A stretch of DNA of 57,770 nucleotides from Ectopseudomonas mendocina (GTDB taxonomy: Bacteria > Pseudomonadota > Gammaproteobacteria > Pseudomonadales > Pseudomonadaceae): the NCBI RefSeq assembly GCF_007049795.1, contig NZ_SCFY01000026.1:1-57770 (forward strand). Reading direction: 5' to 3'. Each line of letters starts with the position of its first letter. Position 1 is the stretch's first letter. The translations under genes were made by a program, and so were the position numbers. The notes under the pieces are model-generated. The model worked only from the letters and a program-made list of their open reading frames with translations. It made no database searches and was not told where the DNA came from. Shown piece after piece: positions 33,202-41,460 of the stretch.

Positions 33202-33973
33202 GCGCATTCGAGAGGATATACAGAGCGTTTTTCACCGTGACCCGGCGGCGCGCAATGCCTTCGAGGTGGTGACCTGCTATCCGGGACTGCATGCGGTATG
33301 GCTGCATCGTGTGGCGCATGCATTGTGGCGTTCGGGCTGGAAGTGGCTGGCGCGCGTGGTGTCCAACTTCGGGCGCTGGATGACCGGTATCGAAATTCAC
33401 CCGGGGGCGAAGATCGGGCGACGCTTCTTCATCGACCATGGCATGGGCATTGTCATCGGCGAGACTGCCGAGATCGGTAATGACGTCACGCTCTATCAGG
33501 GCGTGACTCTGGGTGGCACCAGTTGGAACAAGGGCAAGCGCCATCCCACTCTGGAGGATGGTGTTGTGGTTGGCGCTGGCGCCAAGGTGCTGGGGCCGTT
33601 CACGGTCGGTGCCGGGGCCAAGATCGGTTCCAATGCGGTGGTGACCAAGGCTGTGCCGGCGGGGGCGACTGCGGTCGGCATTCCCGGCAAGATCATCGTC
33701 AAGTCCGATGACGAGCAGGAAGCCAAGCGTCAGGCCATGGCCGAGAAGATCGGTTTCGATGCTTATGGTGTCGGTCAGGACATGCCCGACCCGGTAGCGC
33801 GCGCCATCGGCCAGTTGCTCGATCATCTGCATGCTGTCGACGGGCGGCTCGAGGATGTCAACAAGGCGCTGGACTCGATGGATTGCGACTACCGCGCCAA
33901 GGCGCTGCCTGCACTGCGTGACGAAGACTTCGCCGAGGTGTGCAAGGGGCAGGGCGACAAGCCTGCTGCCTGA
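33194..33973 (+). CDS. cysE: Serine O-acetyltransferase CysE (259 aa)
   Basis: CysE makes O-acetylserine from serine and acetyl-CoA, the precursor for cysteine synthesis, and it is next to the iron-sulfur operon that consumes cysteine. Start at MFERIREDIQ, with GGGGAAG upstream. The C-terminal left-handed beta-helix hexapeptide repeats are clear (IGRRFFIDHGMGIVIGE, VVVGAGAKVLGPFTVGAG). The N-terminal helical domain is present. Long tail at the C-terminus. It is separated from iscR by 137 bp. Confidence 0.95.
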   Translation: MFERIREDIQSVFHRDPAARNAFEVVTCYPGLHAVWLHRVAHALWRSGWKWLARVVSNFGRWMTGIEIHPGAKIGRRFFIDHGMGIVIGETAEIGNDVTLYQGVTLGGTSWNKGKRHPTLEDGVVVGAGAKVLGPFTVGAGAKIGSNAVVTKAVPAGATAVGIPGKIIVKSDDEQEAKRQAMAEKIGFDAYGVGQDMPDPVARAIGQLLDHLHAVDGRLEDVNKALDSMDCDYRAKALPALRDEDFAEVCKGQGDKPAA

Positions 33974-34045
33974 TGCGCGCAGGGGCGGCATTTGCTATGA
34001 TGCCGCCTCTTTTTGCGGTCAATCCTGAGTAAATCAATCGGTCTT

Positions 34046-34078
34046 ATAGTTGACTTAAATACTCGGGAATCGCATACT
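34046..34078 (+). promoter_or_regulatory. IscR-regulated promoter of the isc operon (type 1 Fe-S box)
   Basis: ATAGTTGACT followed by ACTCGGGAAT five bases later (34046-34070) is the pattern of an IscR type 1 site. It overlaps the -35 box TTGACT (34050-34055); the -10 box CATACT (34073-34078) follows at 17 bp. Holo-IscR should repress here when [2Fe-2S] clusters are plentiful. Confidence 0.85.
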
Positions 34079-34110
34079 TCGTCGCAATTCAGTGATTCCG
34101 TGGTAGAGCC

Positions 34111-34602
34111 ATGCGACTGACCACCAAAGGCCGTTACGCCGTTACCGCCATGCTAGATCTGGCGTTGCACGCACAGCACGGTCCCGTTTCCCTGGCCGAT
34201 ATATCCGAGCGGCAGGGCATCTCCCTGTCTTATCTCGAGCAACTGTTCGCCAAGCTTCGCCGTGGCAGTCTGGTTTCCAGTGTTCGCGGGCCGGGTGGCG
34301 GCTATCAGCTCTCGCGTGACATGCGCGGCATTCAGGTGGCTCAGGTGATCGATGCGGTCAACGAGTCGGTAGATGCCACGCGTTGCCAGGGGCAAGGTGA
34401 TTGCCACTCTGGTGACACCTGTCTGACCCATCACCTGTGGTGCGATCTCAGTCAGCAGATTCATGAGTTCCTCAGTGGCATCAGCCTGGCTGATCTGGTT
34501 GCGCGCCATGAGGTTCAAGAGGTCGCGTTGCGCCAGGATCAGCGCCGCTGCAATGGCAGGACGCCGCGCCTGGATAAGATAGAAGCGTCTGCCATCGACT
34601 GA
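34111..34602 (+). CDS. iscR: Iron-sulfur cluster assembly transcription factor IscR (163 aa)
   Basis: Rrf2-family regulator that senses [2Fe-2S] cluster supply. The winged helix covers the first 80 residues (MRLTTKGRYAVTAMLDLALH). The cluster ligands Cys92, Cys98, Cys104 and His107 are present at the same positions as in E. coli. It autoregulates the operon through the upstream Fe-S box. iscS follows 30 bp later. Confidence 0.98.
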   Translation: MRLTTKGRYAVTAMLDLALHAQHGPVSLADISERQGISLSYLEQLFAKLRRGSLVSSVRGPGGGYQLSRDMRGIQVAQVIDAVNESVDATRCQGQGDCHSGDTCLTHHLWCDLSQQIHEFLSGISLADLVARHEVQEVALRQDQRRCNGRTPRLDKIEASAID

Positions 34603-34632
34603 GCAGGGCGTTTGCCTGATAGGAGAAACCCA

Positions 34633-35847
34633 ATGAAATTGCCCATTTATCTCGATTATTCCGCCACCACGCCGGTAGATCCGCGTGTTGCGCAGAAGAT
34701 GAGTGAATGCCTGCTGGTCGACGGTAACTTTGGCAACCCGGCTTCGCGCTCCCACGTGTTCGGCTGGAAGGCCGAAGAAGCGGTGGAAAATTCCCGTCGC
34801 CAGGTCGCCGAACTGGTCAATGCTGATCCGCGTGAGATCGTCTGGACCAGCGGTGCTACCGAGTCCGACAACCTGGCGATTAAGGGCGTAGCGCATTTCT
34901 ATGCCAGCAAGGGCAAGCACATCATCACCTCGAAGATCGAGCACAAGGCGGTACTGGATACCACTCGCCAGCTCGAGCGTGAAGGTTTCGAAGTGACCTA
35001 TCTGGAGCCGGGCGAAGACGGCCTGATTACACCAGCTATGGTCGAGGCGGTGCTGCGCGATGACACCACCCTGGTGTCGCTCATGCACGTCAACAACGAA
35101 ATCGGCACCATCAACGACATCGCTGCCATCGGCGAGCTGACCCGCTCTCGCGGTGTGTTGCTGCACGTCGATGCCGCGCAGTCCACTGGTAAGGTCGAAA
35201 TCGATCTGGAGAAGATGAAGGTCGATCTGATGTCCTTCTCCGCGCACAAGACCTACGGCCCCAAGGGCGTCGGTGCCCTTTACGTGCGCCGCAAGCCGCG
35301 TGTGCGTCTGGAAGCGCAGACTCACGGCGGCGGTCACGAGCGCGGTATGCGCTCGGGCACTCTGGCCACTCACCAGTGCGTCGGTATGGGTGAAGCATTC
35401 CGTATCGCCAAGGAAGAGATGGCGGCAGAGAACCAGCGTATCGCGGCTCTGCGTGATCGTTTCTACCACCAGTTGGAAGATATGGAAGAGCTGTACGTAA
35501 ATGGCAGTCTGACTGCTCGCGTGCCGCACAACCTTAACCTGAGTTTCAACTACGTTGAGGGTGAGTCGCTGATCATGGCGCTCAAGGATCTCGCTGTCTC
35601 GTCCGGTTCGGCTTGCACCTCGGCTTCCCTGGAGCCGTCCTACGTGCTGCGTGCTCTGGGCCGCAACGATGAACTGGCGCATAGCTCGATTCGCTTCACC
35701 TTCGGTCGTTTCACCACCGAAGAAGAGGTCGACTACGCCGCTGTCAAGGTCCGTGAGGCCGTGGACAAGCTGCGCGAACTGTCGCCCCTGTGGGATATGT
35801 TCAAAGAAGGTGTCGACATTTCTTCCGTGGAATGGGCAGCACACTAA
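34633..35847 (+). CDS. iscS: Cysteine desulfurase IscS (404 aa)
   Basis: IscS takes sulfur from cysteine using pyridoxal phosphate and passes it to IscU and other acceptors such as tRNA-thiolation enzymes. Start at MKLPIYLDYSATTPVDP with AGGAG upstream. Lys206 in SFSAHKTYGPKG binds the cofactor, and Cys328 in SSGSACTSASLEPS carries the persulfide, both at the E. coli numbering. Length is canonical. Confidence 0.98.
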   Translation: MKLPIYLDYSATTPVDPRVAQKMSECLLVDGNFGNPASRSHVFGWKAEEAVENSRRQVAELVNADPREIVWTSGATESDNLAIKGVAHFYASKGKHIITSKIEHKAVLDTTRQLEREGFEVTYLEPGEDGLITPAMVEAVLRDDTTLVSLMHVNNEIGTINDIAAIGELTRSRGVLLHVDAAQSTGKVEIDLEKMKVDLMSFSAHKTYGPKGVGALYVRRKPRVRLEAQTHGGGHERGMRSGTLATHQCVGMGEAFRIAKEEMAAENQRIAALRDRFYHQLEDMEELYVNGSLTARVPHNLNLSFNYVEGESLIMALKDLAVSSGSACTSASLEPSYVLRALGRNDELAHSSIRFTFGRFTTEEEVDYAAVKVREAVDKLRELSPLWDMFKEGVDISSVEWAAH

Positions 35848-35857
35848 AAGCTGCCGA

Positions 35858-35887
35858 GGCGGATCGCTTGGTTTCAAGCGGTTCGCC
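35858..35887 (+). promoter_or_regulatory. Hairpin in the iscS-iscU intergenic region
   Basis: Within the 74-bp gap CGCTTG pairs with CAAGCG around GTTT, and outside a three-base internal loop GGCG pairs with CGCC. It has no T run. In other bacteria the iscS-iscU gap is a site of RNA processing or small-RNA control, so a similar role is possible. Confidence 0.4.
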
Positions 35888-35921
35888 GGAGAGCGGCACC
35901 TGATGAGAGAGGAAGTACAAC

Positions 35922-36308
35922 ATGGCTTACAGTGACAAGGTCATCGACCACTACGAAAATCCGCGTAACGTCGGCAAGCTTAACGCCGAAGATCCTGACG
36001 TTGGTACCGGCATGGTCGGTGCGCCGGCCTGTGGCGACGTGATGCGCCTGCAGATCAAAGTCAGCGAAAGTGGCGTTATCGAAGACGCCAAGTTCAAGAC
36101 CTACGGCTGCGGCTCGGCTATCGCCTCCAGCTCCCTCGCGACCGAGTGGATGAAGGGCAAGACCCTCGATGAGGCCGAAAGCATCAAGAACACCCAGCTC
36201 GCCGAAGAACTGGCCCTGCCGCCCGTGAAAATCCACTGCTCTGTACTCGCTGAAGATGCCATCAAGGCTGCTGTGCGCGACTACAAGCAGAAGAAAGGCT
36301 TGCTCTGA
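35922..36308 (+). CDS. iscU: Iron-sulfur cluster scaffold IscU (128 aa)
   Basis: Scaffold on which [2Fe-2S] clusters are first built. Cys37, Cys63 and Cys106 are all present, and the LPPVK motif (residues 99-103) recognised by HscA is intact. Length 128 matches E. coli. ATG behind GAGGAAG. Confidence 0.98.
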   Translation: MAYSDKVIDHYENPRNVGKLNAEDPDVGTGMVGAPACGDVMRLQIKVSESGVIEDAKFKTYGCGSAIASSSLATEWMKGKTLDEAESIKNTQLAEELALPPVKIHCSVLAEDAIKAAVRDYKQKKGLL

Positions 36309-36321
36309 TACGAGGTTTGTA

Positions 36322-36645
36322 ATGGCCATCACCATGTCTGAAGCAGCTGCCCGCCACGTGCAACGCTCTCTTGATGGGCGCGGCAAGGGCGAGGGCATTC
36401 GCCTCGGGGTGCGCACTACCGGTTGCTCCGGCCTGGCCTACGTGCTCGAGTTCGTCGATGAGCTGGCGGCAGAGGATCAGGTATTCGAGAGTCATGGCGT
36501 CAAGGTGATCATCGATCCCAAGAGCCTGGTCTATCTCGATGGCACCGAGTTGGACTTCGTCAAGGAAGGCCTCAACGAGGGCTTCAAGTTCATCAACCCT
36601 AACGTGCGCGGCGAATGCGGTTGCGGCGAAAGCTTCAACGTTTGA
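36322..36645 (+). CDS. iscA: Iron-sulfur carrier IscA (107 aa)
   Basis: A-type carrier for Fe-S clusters. Cys35, Cys99 and Cys101 (TTGCSG and GECGCGES) are in place. I start at MAITMSEAAARHV; the frame is open upstream inside iscU but that is not a start. The gene is 13 bp after iscU. Confidence 0.97.
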   Translation: MAITMSEAAARHVQRSLDGRGKGEGIRLGVRTTGCSGLAYVLEFVDELAAEDQVFESHGVKVIIDPKSLVYLDGTELDFVKEGLNEGFKFINPNVRGECGCGESFNV

Positions 36646-36654
36646 GGCGCTCGC

Positions 36655-37176
36655 GTGGGTAATCCTTGTCATTTCGCCCTGTTCGACCTTCAGCCGAGCT
36701 TTCGTCTGGATCTGGATCAACTGGCTGCTCGCTACCGCGAGCTGGCGCGCCAGGTTCATCCGGATCGTTTCGCCGATGCCGGTGAGCGTGAGCAGCGCCT
36801 GGCGCTTGAGCGCTCGGCCTGCCTCAACGAGGCGTATCAGGTTCTGAAAACGCCGTCTCAGCGTGCCCGCTACCTGCTGGCCATGCGTGGCCCCGAGTTG
36901 CCGCTGGAAGTGACGGTGCAGGATCCGGATTTTCTCCTGCAGCAGATGCAGCTGCGCGAAGAGCTGGAAGAGCTGCAGGACGACGCCGACCTGGCTGGTG
37001 TCACGGCCTTCAAGCGTCGTCTGAAGACCGCTCAGGAGGCGCTCAATGAGTGCTTCGCGGCATGCTGGGACGACGATGCTCGTCGCGAAGAGGCTGAGCG
37101 TCTGATGCGCCGCATGCAGTTCCTCGACAAGCTCTCCCATGAAGTGCGCCAACTAGAAGAGCGCCTCGACGATTAA
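36655..37176 (+). CDS. hscB: Fe-S co-chaperone HscB (173 aa)
   Basis: J-protein that brings IscU to HscA. The J domain covers residues about 1-75, with the catalytic HPD triad at 35-37 (RQVHPDRF); the C-terminal helical domain binds IscU. GTG start 9 bp after iscA. Typical length. Confidence 0.96.
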   Translation: MGNPCHFALFDLQPSFRLDLDQLAARYRELARQVHPDRFADAGEREQRLALERSACLNEAYQVLKTPSQRARYLLAMRGPELPLEVTVQDPDFLLQQMQLREELEELQDDADLAGVTAFKRRLKTAQEALNECFAACWDDDARREEAERLMRRMQFLDKLSHEVRQLEERLDD

Positions 37177-37221
37177 CCTGTGGGTTGCCTCGGCAGCCTG
37201 CCTGATGATTTCAAGAAGACC

Positions 37222-39087
37222 ATGGCCTTATTGCAGATCGCCGAGCCAGGACAGAGCCCGCAACCGCACCAGCGTCGGCTGGCAGTGGGCATTGACCTGG
37301 GCACCACCAATTCACTGGTCGCTGCTGTGCGCAGTGGTCTGGCCGAGCCTCTGGCCGATGCTGCCGGCGAGGTCATCCTGCCTTCAGCGGTGCGTTATCA
37401 CGCCACCAGCATCGAGGTCGGCGAGTCGGCCAAGTCGGCTGCCGCCAGTGATCCGTTGAACACCGTGTTGTCGGTCAAGCGTCTGATGGGGCGCGGTATC
37501 GCCGATGTGCATCAGCTTGGCGAACAATTGCCCTATCGCTTCGTTGCGGGCGAGTCGCACATGCCCTTCATCGAAACGGTGCAGGGGGCGAAGAGTCCGG
37601 TCGAGGTGTCCGCCGAAATTCTCAAGTCGCTGCGTTTGCGTGCCGAGCAAGCGCTGGGTGGCGAGCTGGTAGGGGCGGTGATTACCGTGCCGGCTTATTT
37701 CGATGACGCTCAGCGTCAGGCCACCAAGGATGCTGCGCGCCTGGCTGGCCTGACCGTTCTGCGACTGCTCAATGAGCCTACTGCCGCTGCAGTCGCCTAT
37801 GGCCTGGATCAGAAAGCCGAGGGTGTGGTCGCTATTTATGACCTCGGCGGTGGCACTTTCGATATTTCCATCCTGCGCCTGACCGGCGGTGTGTTCGAGG
37901 TGCTGGCTACCGGCGGCGACAGTGCGTTGGGCGGTGACGACTTCGATCATGCTGTAGCCGACTGGATCATCCAGCAGGCTGGTATTTCCAGTGACCTCGA
38001 TCCGTCGACCCAGCGCAGTCTGCTGCAGACTGCCTGTGCCGCAAAAGAGGCGCTGACAGAGGCGGACAGCGCCGAGCTGAGCCATGGCGACTGGCGCGCT
38101 GTGTTGAGTCGCGAGCAGTTCGAGGCGCTGATCGAGCCGATGGTGGCGCGCAGTCTCAAGGCCTGCCGGCGTGCGGTGCGTGATTCCGGTGTTGAGTTGG
38201 AAGAGGTTAGTGCCGTGGTCATGGTGGGCGGTTCGACCCGCGTGCCGCGTGTGCGTGAAGCCGTCGGCGAACTGTTCGGTCGGGCGCCGCTGACCAATAT
38301 CGATCCGGATCAGGTGGTGGCCATTGGTGCTGCGATCCAGGCCGACGCCCTGGCGGGCAATCAGCGTGATGACGGCGAGGAGTTGCTCCTGCTGGACGTG
38401 ATACCTCTGTCGCTCGGCCTGGAAACCATGGGCGGGCTGATGGAGAAGGTGATCCCGCGTAATACCACCATTCCGGTAGCGCGTGCGCAGGAGTTCACCA
38501 CCTACAAGGATGGCCAGACGGCCATGATGATTCACGTGCTGCAGGGTGAGCGCGAACTGATCGCTGATTGCCGCTCCCTGGCACGTTTCGAATTGCGCGG
38601 CATTCCGCCTATGGTGGCCGGCGCTGCGAAGATCCGCGTGACCTTCCAGGTCGATGCCGACGGCCTGCTTAGTGTCGCGGCGCGTGAGCTGAGTTCTGGG
38701 ATTGAGGCGAGCATTCAGGTCAAGCCGTCTTATGGCCTGACCGATGGCGAAATTGCACGCATGCTGCAGGACTCCTTCCAGAATGCTGGAGACGACAAGG
38801 CTGCCCGCGTGCTGCGTGAGCAGCAGGTCGATGGTCAGCGCCTGATCGAGGCGGTCGAGGCGGCGCTGCAGGCCGATGGCGAGCGTTTGCTGGATGCCGA
38901 GGAGCGCGAGGTCATCGAACTGCAGGTGCAGGAGTTACGCGATTTGCTGGCGGGCAATGATGGCCTGGCGATCGAGCGGCAGACCAAGCGGCTGTCGCAG
39001 GTCACTGACGCTTTTGCGGCTCGCCGTCTGGATTCGACGGTAAAAGCCGCGCTGGCAGGGCGCAATCTGAATGAGATCGAGGAATAA
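37222..39087 (+). CDS. hscA: Fe-S specialised Hsp70 chaperone HscA (621 aa)
   Basis: ATPase that drives cluster transfer from IscU. The nucleotide-binding domain starts with GIDLGTTNSLVAAV and has IYDLGGGTFDISILRL and MVGGSTRVPRVREAV; the substrate-binding domain follows. I use MALLQIAEPGQSPQP as the start; the GTG 14 codons upstream is less likely. Length is normal for HscA rather than DnaK. Confidence 0.97.
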   Translation: MALLQIAEPGQSPQPHQRRLAVGIDLGTTNSLVAAVRSGLAEPLADAAGEVILPSAVRYHATSIEVGESAKSAAASDPLNTVLSVKRLMGRGIADVHQLGEQLPYRFVAGESHMPFIETVQGAKSPVEVSAEILKSLRLRAEQALGGELVGAVITVPAYFDDAQRQATKDAARLAGLTVLRLLNEPTAAAVAYGLDQKAEGVVAIYDLGGGTFDISILRLTGGVFEVLATGGDSALGGDDFDHAVADWIIQQAGISSDLDPSTQRSLLQTACAAKEALTEADSAELSHGDWRAVLSREQFEALIEPMVARSLKACRRAVRDSGVELEEVSAVVMVGGSTRVPRVREAVGELFGRAPLTNIDPDQVVAIGAAIQADALAGNQRDDGEELLLLDVIPLSLGLETMGGLMEKVIPRNTTIPVARAQEFTTYKDGQTAMMIHVLQGERELIADCRSLARFELRGIPPMVAGAAKIRVTFQVDADGLLSVAARELSSGIEASIQVKPSYGLTDGEIARMLQDSFQNAGDDKAARVLREQQVDGQRLIEAVEAALQADGERLLDAEEREVIELQVQELRDLLAGNDGLAIERQTKRLSQVTDAFAARRLDSTVKAALAGRNLNEIEE

Positions 39088-39090
39088 TTG

Positions 39091-39432
39091 ATGCCGCAGG
39101 TAATTTTTCTGCCTCACGAGCGATTCTGCCCGGATGGTTTGGTGGTAGAGGCTGAGCCTGGTGTTTCCATCCTCGAGCTGGCGCACGAGCACCATATCGA
39201 GATGGAAAGCGCTTGTGGCGGTGTGTGTGCCTGCACCACCTGTCACTGCATCGTGCGCGAAGGTTTCGATTCGCTGAACGAGGCGGATGAGTTGGAAGAG
39301 GATTATCTGGACAAGGCTTGGGGGCTCGAGGCTCAGTCGCGCCTGGCCTGTCAGGCTATCGTTGGTGAGGAAGATATCACCGTCGAGATTCCCAAATATT
39401 CGCTTAACCACGCAGCCGAAGCGCCGCACTGA
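39091..39432 (+). CDS. fdx: ISC-type [2Fe-2S] ferredoxin Fdx (113 aa)
   Basis: Supplies electrons for cluster assembly. The [2Fe-2S] ligands Cys42, Cys48, Cys51 and Cys87 are in place within ACGGVCACTTCHC and the later LACQ; Cys46 is also there. It begins 3 bp after hscA (ATG after a TTG in the same frame). Confidence 0.97.
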   Translation: MPQVIFLPHERFCPDGLVVEAEPGVSILELAHEHHIEMESACGGVCACTTCHCIVREGFDSLNEADELEEDYLDKAWGLEAQSRLACQAIVGEEDITVEIPKYSLNHAAEAPH

Positions 39433-39450
39433 CAGGCAGCTCCCTCATCC

Positions 39451-39485
39451 GGCGCTTCGCGCCACCTTCTCCCCAAGGGAGAAGG
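39451..39485. repeat. Double-hairpin intergenic repeat between fdx and iscX
   Basis: Two short hairpins in a row: GGCGC/GCGCC around TTC (39451-39463) and CCTTCTCCC/GGGAGAAGG (39465-39485). The text CCCTCATCCGGCGCTTCGCG with CTTCTCCCCAAGGGAGAAGG is a type of dispersed repeat I know from many proteobacterial genomes. It has no T run, so it should not stop the operon. Confidence 0.5.
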
Positions 39486-39538
39486 GCCCAGAGGAAGTTG
39501 TCGCTACGCGACTTTCACGTTAAGCAGGAAGCATGATC

Positions 39539-39739
39539 ATGAGTCTGAAATGGGCCGATGTACTGGACATTGCCATCGAGCTGAGCGAGCAGAAGCCGGA
39601 TGTCGATCCGCGCTACGTGAACTTCGTCGATCTGCACCGTTGGGTCGTGTCCTTGCCGCAGTTTACCGATGACCCGCAACGCGGGGGGGAGAAAGTGCTG
39701 GAGGCAATACAGGCCGCCTGGATCGAAGAGCTCGATTGA
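39539..39739 (+). CDS. iscX: Fe-S assembly protein IscX (66 aa)
   Basis: Small acidic protein that binds IscS and iron and regulates assembly. Start at MSLKWADVLDIAIEL, with AGGA nine bases upstream; an ATG two codons earlier has poorer spacing. The length of 66 equals E. coli IscX, and DPQRGGEKVLEAIQAAWIEE matches its conserved C-terminus. Last gene of the isc operon. Confidence 0.95.
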   Translation: MSLKWADVLDIAIELSEQKPDVDPRYVNFVDLHRWVVSLPQFTDDPQRGGEKVLEAIQAAWIEELD

Positions 39740-39778
39740 AACAGGCGCTTACGGCGCCCGCCCTACGCTTTTAACCGG

Positions 39779-39809
39779 AACCCGCGTATAATTCGCGGGT
39801 TTAATTTTT
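39779..39809 (+). terminator. Hairpin terminator after iscX with a TATAAT loop
   Basis: AACCCGCG pairs with CGCGGGTT, and the loop is TATAATT; TAATTTTT follows. The stem plus T-rich tract looks like a terminator for the isc operon, while the loop is a perfect -10 box 49 bp before the ndk start. One element may serve both purposes. Confidence 0.65.
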
Positions 39810-39840
39810 CGCTTTAACCCTAAAGTTTCTGGAGCTTCAC

Positions 39841-40272
39841 ATGGCTGTTCAACGTACTTTCTCCATCATCAAGCCTGACGCCGTTGCCAAGAACGTCATC
39901 GGTGAGATCACCACCCGTTTCGAAAAAGCCGGCCTGCGCGTTGTCGCTTCGAAGATGGTGCAACTGTCCGAGCGCGAAGCCGCTGGTTTCTACGCTGAGC
40001 ACAGCGAGCGTGGCTTCTTCAAGGATCTGGTTGCCTTCATGACTTCCGGCCCGGTCATCGTTCAGGTTCTGGAAGGCGAAAACGCCGTTGCCAAGAACCG
40101 TGAACTGATGGGGGCCACCAACCCGAAAGAAGCCGCTGCCGGCACCATCCGTGCTGACTTCGCCGTTTCCATCGACGAAAACGCTGTTCACGGTTCGGAT
40201 TCCGAAGCCTCCGCAGCTCGCGAGATCGCTTACTTCTTCTCCGCTACCGAGCAGTGCGCGCGCATTCGCTGA
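39841..40272 (+). CDS. ndk: Nucleoside diphosphate kinase Ndk (143 aa)
   Basis: Transfers phosphate between nucleoside triphosphates and diphosphates. The phosphorylated His117 (NAVHGSDS) is present, and the first residues AVQRTFSIIKPDAV are typical. Length is normal. ATG behind GGAG. Confidence 0.98.
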   Translation: MAVQRTFSIIKPDAVAKNVIGEITTRFEKAGLRVVASKMVQLSEREAAGFYAEHSERGFFKDLVAFMTSGPVIVQVLEGENAVAKNRELMGATNPKEAAAGTIRADFAVSIDENAVHGSDSEASAAREIAYFFSATEQCARIR

Positions 40273-40298
40273 TTGGCGATTGAAGCGAGGGTGAAGCC

Positions 40299-41447
40299 AT
40301 GACCAATACCACCGGCAAGATCAACCTGCTGGGCCTGACCCAGCCGGAAATGGAACAGTTCTTCGAGTCCATCGGCGAGAAGCGCTTCCGTGCCGGCCAG
40401 GTAATGAAGTGGATTCACCACTTTGGCGTCGATGATTTCGCCGCCATGACCAATGTCGGCAAGGCCTTGCGCGAAAAGCTCGAGGCCTCTGCCGAGATTC
40501 GCGGCCCGGAAGTGGTCAGCGAAAATATTTCTGCCGATGGCACGCGCAAGTGGGTGGTGCGTGTGGCGTCGGGTAGCTGTGTGGAAACCGTCTATATCCC
40601 GCAGAACGGTCGCGGCACGCTTTGTGTTTCGTCCCAGGCCGGTTGTGCCCTGGATTGCAGCTTCTGCTCCACCGGCAAACAAGGCTTCAATAGCGACCTG
40701 ACCAGTGCCGAGATCATCGGCCAGGTGTGGATCGCCAACAAATCCTTCGGCAGCGTGCCCGCCAAGATCGATCGCGCCATCACCAACGTGGTGATGATGG
40801 GTATGGGTGAGCCGCTGCTGAACTTCGACAACGTCGTCTCTGCCATGCAGATCATGATGGACGACCTCGGCTACGGCATTTCCAAGCGCAAGGTGACCTT
40901 GTCCACCTCCGGCGTGGTGCCGATGATCGACAAGCTGGCCGAAGTCATCGACGTATCCCTGGCGCTGTCGTTGCACGCGCCCAACGACGAACTGCGTAAT
41001 CAGCTGGTGCCGATCAACAAGAAGTACCCGCTGGACATGCTGCTGGCGGCCTGCAAGCGCTACGTCTCCAAGCTGGGCGAGAAACGCGTGCTGACCATCG
41101 AGTACACCCTGCTCAAAGGCGTCAACGATCAGCCTGAGCACGCTGAGCAGATGATCGCACTTCTGGCCGATGTACCTTGCAAGATCAACCTGATTCCGTT
41201 TAATCCCTTCCCCTTCTCGGGGTACGAGCGGCCGAGCAATAACGCCATTCGCCGCTTCCAGGACCTGTTGCACAGGGCTGGTCATAACGTCACGGTGCGC
41301 ACGACGCGTGGTGACGATATCGATGCTGCCTGCGGCCAATTGGTTGGCCAGGTCATGGACCGTACTCGACGCAGTGAGCGTTACATCGCCGTGCGTCAGC
41401 TGGGCAACGAGGCGCAAGAGCCTCGCACTGCCGCCAATCGAAATTGA
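40299..41447 (+). CDS. rlmN: 23S rRNA/tRNA adenine-C2 methyltransferase RlmN (382 aa)
   Basis: Radical SAM enzyme that methylates A2503 of 23S rRNA and A37 of some tRNAs. The cluster motif is Cys116, Cys120 and Cys123 (CALDCSFCSTG); the second catalytic cysteine is Cys345 (DIDAACGQL). Length is normal. It lies 26 bp after ndk. Confidence 0.98.
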   Translation: MTNTTGKINLLGLTQPEMEQFFESIGEKRFRAGQVMKWIHHFGVDDFAAMTNVGKALREKLEASAEIRGPEVVSENISADGTRKWVVRVASGSCVETVYIPQNGRGTLCVSSQAGCALDCSFCSTGKQGFNSDLTSAEIIGQVWIANKSFGSVPAKIDRAITNVVMMGMGEPLLNFDNVVSAMQIMMDDLGYGISKRKVTLSTSGVVPMIDKLAEVIDVSLALSLHAPNDELRNQLVPINKKYPLDMLLAACKRYVSKLGEKRVLTIEYTLLKGVNDQPEHAEQMIALLADVPCKINLIPFNPFPFSGYERPSNNAIRRFQDLLHRAGHNVTVRTTRGDDIDAACGQLVGQVMDRTRRSERYIAVRQLGNEAQEPRTAANRN

Positions 41448-41460
41448 AGAGAGGATGCCT

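Noticed and set aside
34153..35877. Minus-strand open frame of 574 codons opposite iscR and iscS
   Set aside because: IscR and IscS on the plus strand are canonical in length and catalytic residues; the opposite frame has no recognisable feature.
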